Positions 34,367 through 35,395 of a stretch of 35,395 nt of DNA are shown in pieces. The DNA is from an uncultured Oscillospiraceae bacterium (GTDB taxonomy: Bacteria > Bacillota > Clostridia > Oscillospirales > Oscillospiraceae), in assembly GCA_947584295.1 (NCBI GenBank), contig CANPWM010000017.1:1-35395 (forward strand), read 5' to 3'. The number at the start of each line of letters is the position of its first letter. The stretch's first letter is position 1. The notes below the pieces were generated by a model. It saw only the letters and a list, made by a program, of their open reading frames with translations. It was not told the origin of the DNA and did no database searches. A program made the translations under genes and the position numbers.

Positions 34367-34480
34367 AAGCATATAGACTAATGAGAAAAATAAATATAGT
34401 AAGTCTTGACAAGATGTAACACTGGTGTTATACTCACAGCACAAAGACCAATAGACTAATCAGTTTACATCAGTCTATAC
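34367..34480 (+). promoter_or_regulatory. Promoter with internal operator and iterated TATAGACT boxes
   Basis: TTGACA (34406-34411), 17 bases, TATACT (34429-34434) drives the HTH gene. Inside the spacer and -10 lies TAACAC-TG-GTGTTA, a perfect inverted repeat well placed to block polymerase. Flanking it are ATAGACTAATGAG (34371), ATAGACTAATCAG (34453) and an inverted version CATCAGTCTATA (34469-34480). The three boxes look like iterons or multiple regulator sites. Confidence 0.75.
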
Positions 34481-34542
34481 CCGGATCAGAATAAAGTCAA
34501 GAACTTTTTTGAGCCGAGGGAAATTCAGAAAGGAGGGTACAC

Positions 34543-34920
34543 ATGATTTGGGGAGAACGATTTTATCAGATGAGCAACGCCATCTTCCACTACGACCTGA
34601 CGCCGACGGAGTTCATGGTCTACAACTATCTGGTCAGCTGCGCCGGTCAAAAGGATGTGTGCTGGCCGAGCATAGGCAGGATCGCGCTCAACTGCAACTG
34701 CTCGGAGAACACGGTCCGCAAGGCAATCGACGCGCTCGTCAAGAAGCGGTTCATCCGCAGGGTGGCGACATACGAAGACTGGCAGGACGGCCGGAGCCGT
34801 CAAACAAACAACACATATTACATCCTCGACCTGCCGCAGGTGCAAAGCGCCACCGTCTCCGCCCCCGTAAAGAGGTACCGGCAGGTCGAAAGCACCACGG
34901 CCTCACCACCTCCGCCGTGA
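34543..34920 (+). CDS. HTH-domain protein of integrative elements
   Basis: This 125-residue protein starts MIWGERFYQMSNAIFHYDLT behind AAAGGAGGG. It has a winged-helix domain at about 15-85 of the helix_turn_helix_36/replication-initiator kind: LTPTEFMVYNYLVSCAGQKD, VCWPSIGRIALNCNCSENTV, RKAIDALVKKRFIRRVATYE, followed by SRQTNNTYYILDLP. This opening is typical of the first gene in the transfer or replication block of Clostridia elements, ahead of RHH and relaxase genes. It is probably a regulator of that block or an initiator-like protein. The operator in its own promoter suggests autoregulation. The tail after residue 98 is low in complexity (SAPVKRYRQVESTTASPPPP) and may be worn. An RHH gene starts 309 bases downstream. 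Confidence 0.85.
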   Translation: MIWGERFYQMSNAIFHYDLTPTEFMVYNYLVSCAGQKDVCWPSIGRIALNCNCSENTVRKAIDALVKKRFIRRVATYEDWQDGRSRQTNNTYYILDLPQVQSATVSAPVKRYRQVESTTASPPPP

Positions 34921-35229
34921 GAGCGTGTGTCACGGCGTGTGCGGTTTTTGGACTCAACATGGGGTGCTTACACGTCAGAAAAACCCAGCCCCACGTGGGC
35001 CGCCTTTCGACGTTTTTCCAACCCTGGAGGGGTGGGAAAACGAGAAGCAGGATAAACACCTGACATCTAATCCGGTGCTGTTTCTCGCACATCTGCCCGC
35101 AGTGCGGGCAGTTTCGGGGGGACGGGAGTGACATCAAATTACAGAGGAATGAGAAAGAGTGACGTCATGGCACCGAAACGCTTACGGACACGGGCATTTT
35201 GCGATGTCAAACAAAAAAAGGAGGATAAT
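34921..35229. other. Non-coding stretch with hairpins between HTH and RHH genes, possible oriT
   Basis: No gene is visible in these 309 bases. It holds a palindrome CCCACGTGGG (34992-35001), a hairpin CTGCCCGC-AGT-GCGGGCAG (35092-35111) and, just before the RHH gene, a strand-asymmetric stretch with ACGCTTACGGACACGGGC. A hairpin-bearing gap immediately ahead of an RHH gene is where transfer origins often lie, but no nic sequence I know is matched. Confidence 0.35.
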
Positions 35230-35395
35230 ATGAGCAAGGAAGGACAAGAACGGATCACATTTCGGACAAGTGCGAAAACAAGGTCCGCCATCGAGCAGTT
35301 GATGGTGGATGAGGGTATCCGGAGCATGAACGAGTTCATCGAACACGCGGTCAACCACTACATCGATTACATCCTGATGACAAGAGCGACCACAC
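35230..35395 (+). CDS. Ribbon-helix-helix protein (3' end outside window)
   Basis: An open frame of 55 codons starts at ATG 35230 behind AAAGGAGG: MSKEGQERITFRTSAKTRSA, IEQLMVDEGIRSMNEFIEHA, VNHYIDYIL. The pattern beta strand (ERITFRTS), helix, SMNEFIEHAVNHYI second helix is the MetJ/Arc-type RHH fold. RHH proteins in this position of mobile elements are often relaxosome accessory proteins (MobC/TraY-like) or plasmid copy and partition regulators. Which one cannot be decided until the downstream gene, outside the window, is seen. Confidence 0.75.
   Translation, partial: MSKEGQERITFRTSAKTRSAIEQLMVDEGIRSMNEFIEHAVNHYIDYILMTRATT

Larger units (their letters stand above)
25745..35395. mobile_element. 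Integrated element in tRNA-Thr(GGU), right end outside window
   Basis: The left border is the tRNA-Thr 3' fragment. The interior differs from the flanking backbone: lower GC in many parts, decayed gene copies, XRE, HTH and RHH regulators, DUF6076 and DUF6809 genes, a broken toxin-antitoxin pair, and an iteron-like promoter region. No integrase, relaxase or conjugation gene is seen in these 9.65 kb, so its class (prophage, ICE or mobilizable island) is open. The interval may be a composite of more than one element. Confidence 0.65.

Overview
The window looks like a GC-rich Clostridia chromosome, most likely a gut member of the Oscillospiraceae / Flavonifractor-like group. The evidence is Firmicute-style promoters and ribosome binding sites, a PerR-like regulator beside a reverse rubrerythrin, tandem U32 proteins, a DUF6809-type small protein, an SLH-anchored surface protein, and dispersed palindromic repeats built around the word GTAGGGGC. 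This placement is inference from gene content; no marker gene was searched.

Left part, 1-25701, is mostly host backbone. It opens with the end of an XRE-type regulator and an ABC transporter that lost its middle. On the minus strand follow two overlapping U32 (tRNA/rRNA hydroxylation-type) genes, a MATE exporter and uvrA. Then come a membrane-anchored HtrA protease (+), a cluster of palindromic repeats, an orphan histidine kinase (-), gap (+), an unknown two-TM coiled-coil protein behind a long hairpin leader (+), metY with a leader peptide (-), a CBS protein (-) and tadA (+). A three-gene minus-strand operon dus / ECF sigma / anti-sigma is translationally coupled by short overlaps. A PerR-like repressor and rubrerythrin (+), an SDR (+) and a 1089-residue DUF5107-TPR protein (-) complete the backbone.

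At 25699-25744 the 3' half of a tRNA-Thr(GGU) gene, from anticodon loop to CCA, sits on the minus strand with no 5' half, followed by a strong terminator. This is the usual scar of an integrated element. Everything from about 25745 to the window end is therefore read as an integrated, partly decayed mobile element. It holds a DUF6809 gene with two decayed copies, an XRE repressor, a broken MntA/HepT-type pair, a relic HTH gene, a large SLH-anchored surface protein, a dispersed repeat, a DUF6076 gene with a relic of a second copy, an iteron-like promoter region, an HTH protein and the start of a ribbon-helix-helix protein. No integrase or relaxase lies inside the window.

The most unusual items are four. 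First is the 1496-residue surface protein, which joins a von Willebrand A domain to a metzincin-like site whose spacing (HExxHxxxGxFDEY plus Met-turn) matches the animal CLCA proteins. Second is a dispersed repeat whose edge carries a consensus sigma-A promoter, driving the U32 operon at one copy and running antisense to htrA at the other. Third is a metY leader peptide behind a perfect promoter and palindromic operator. Fourth is a 124-nt hairpin plus terminator ahead of an unknown membrane coiled-coil gene.
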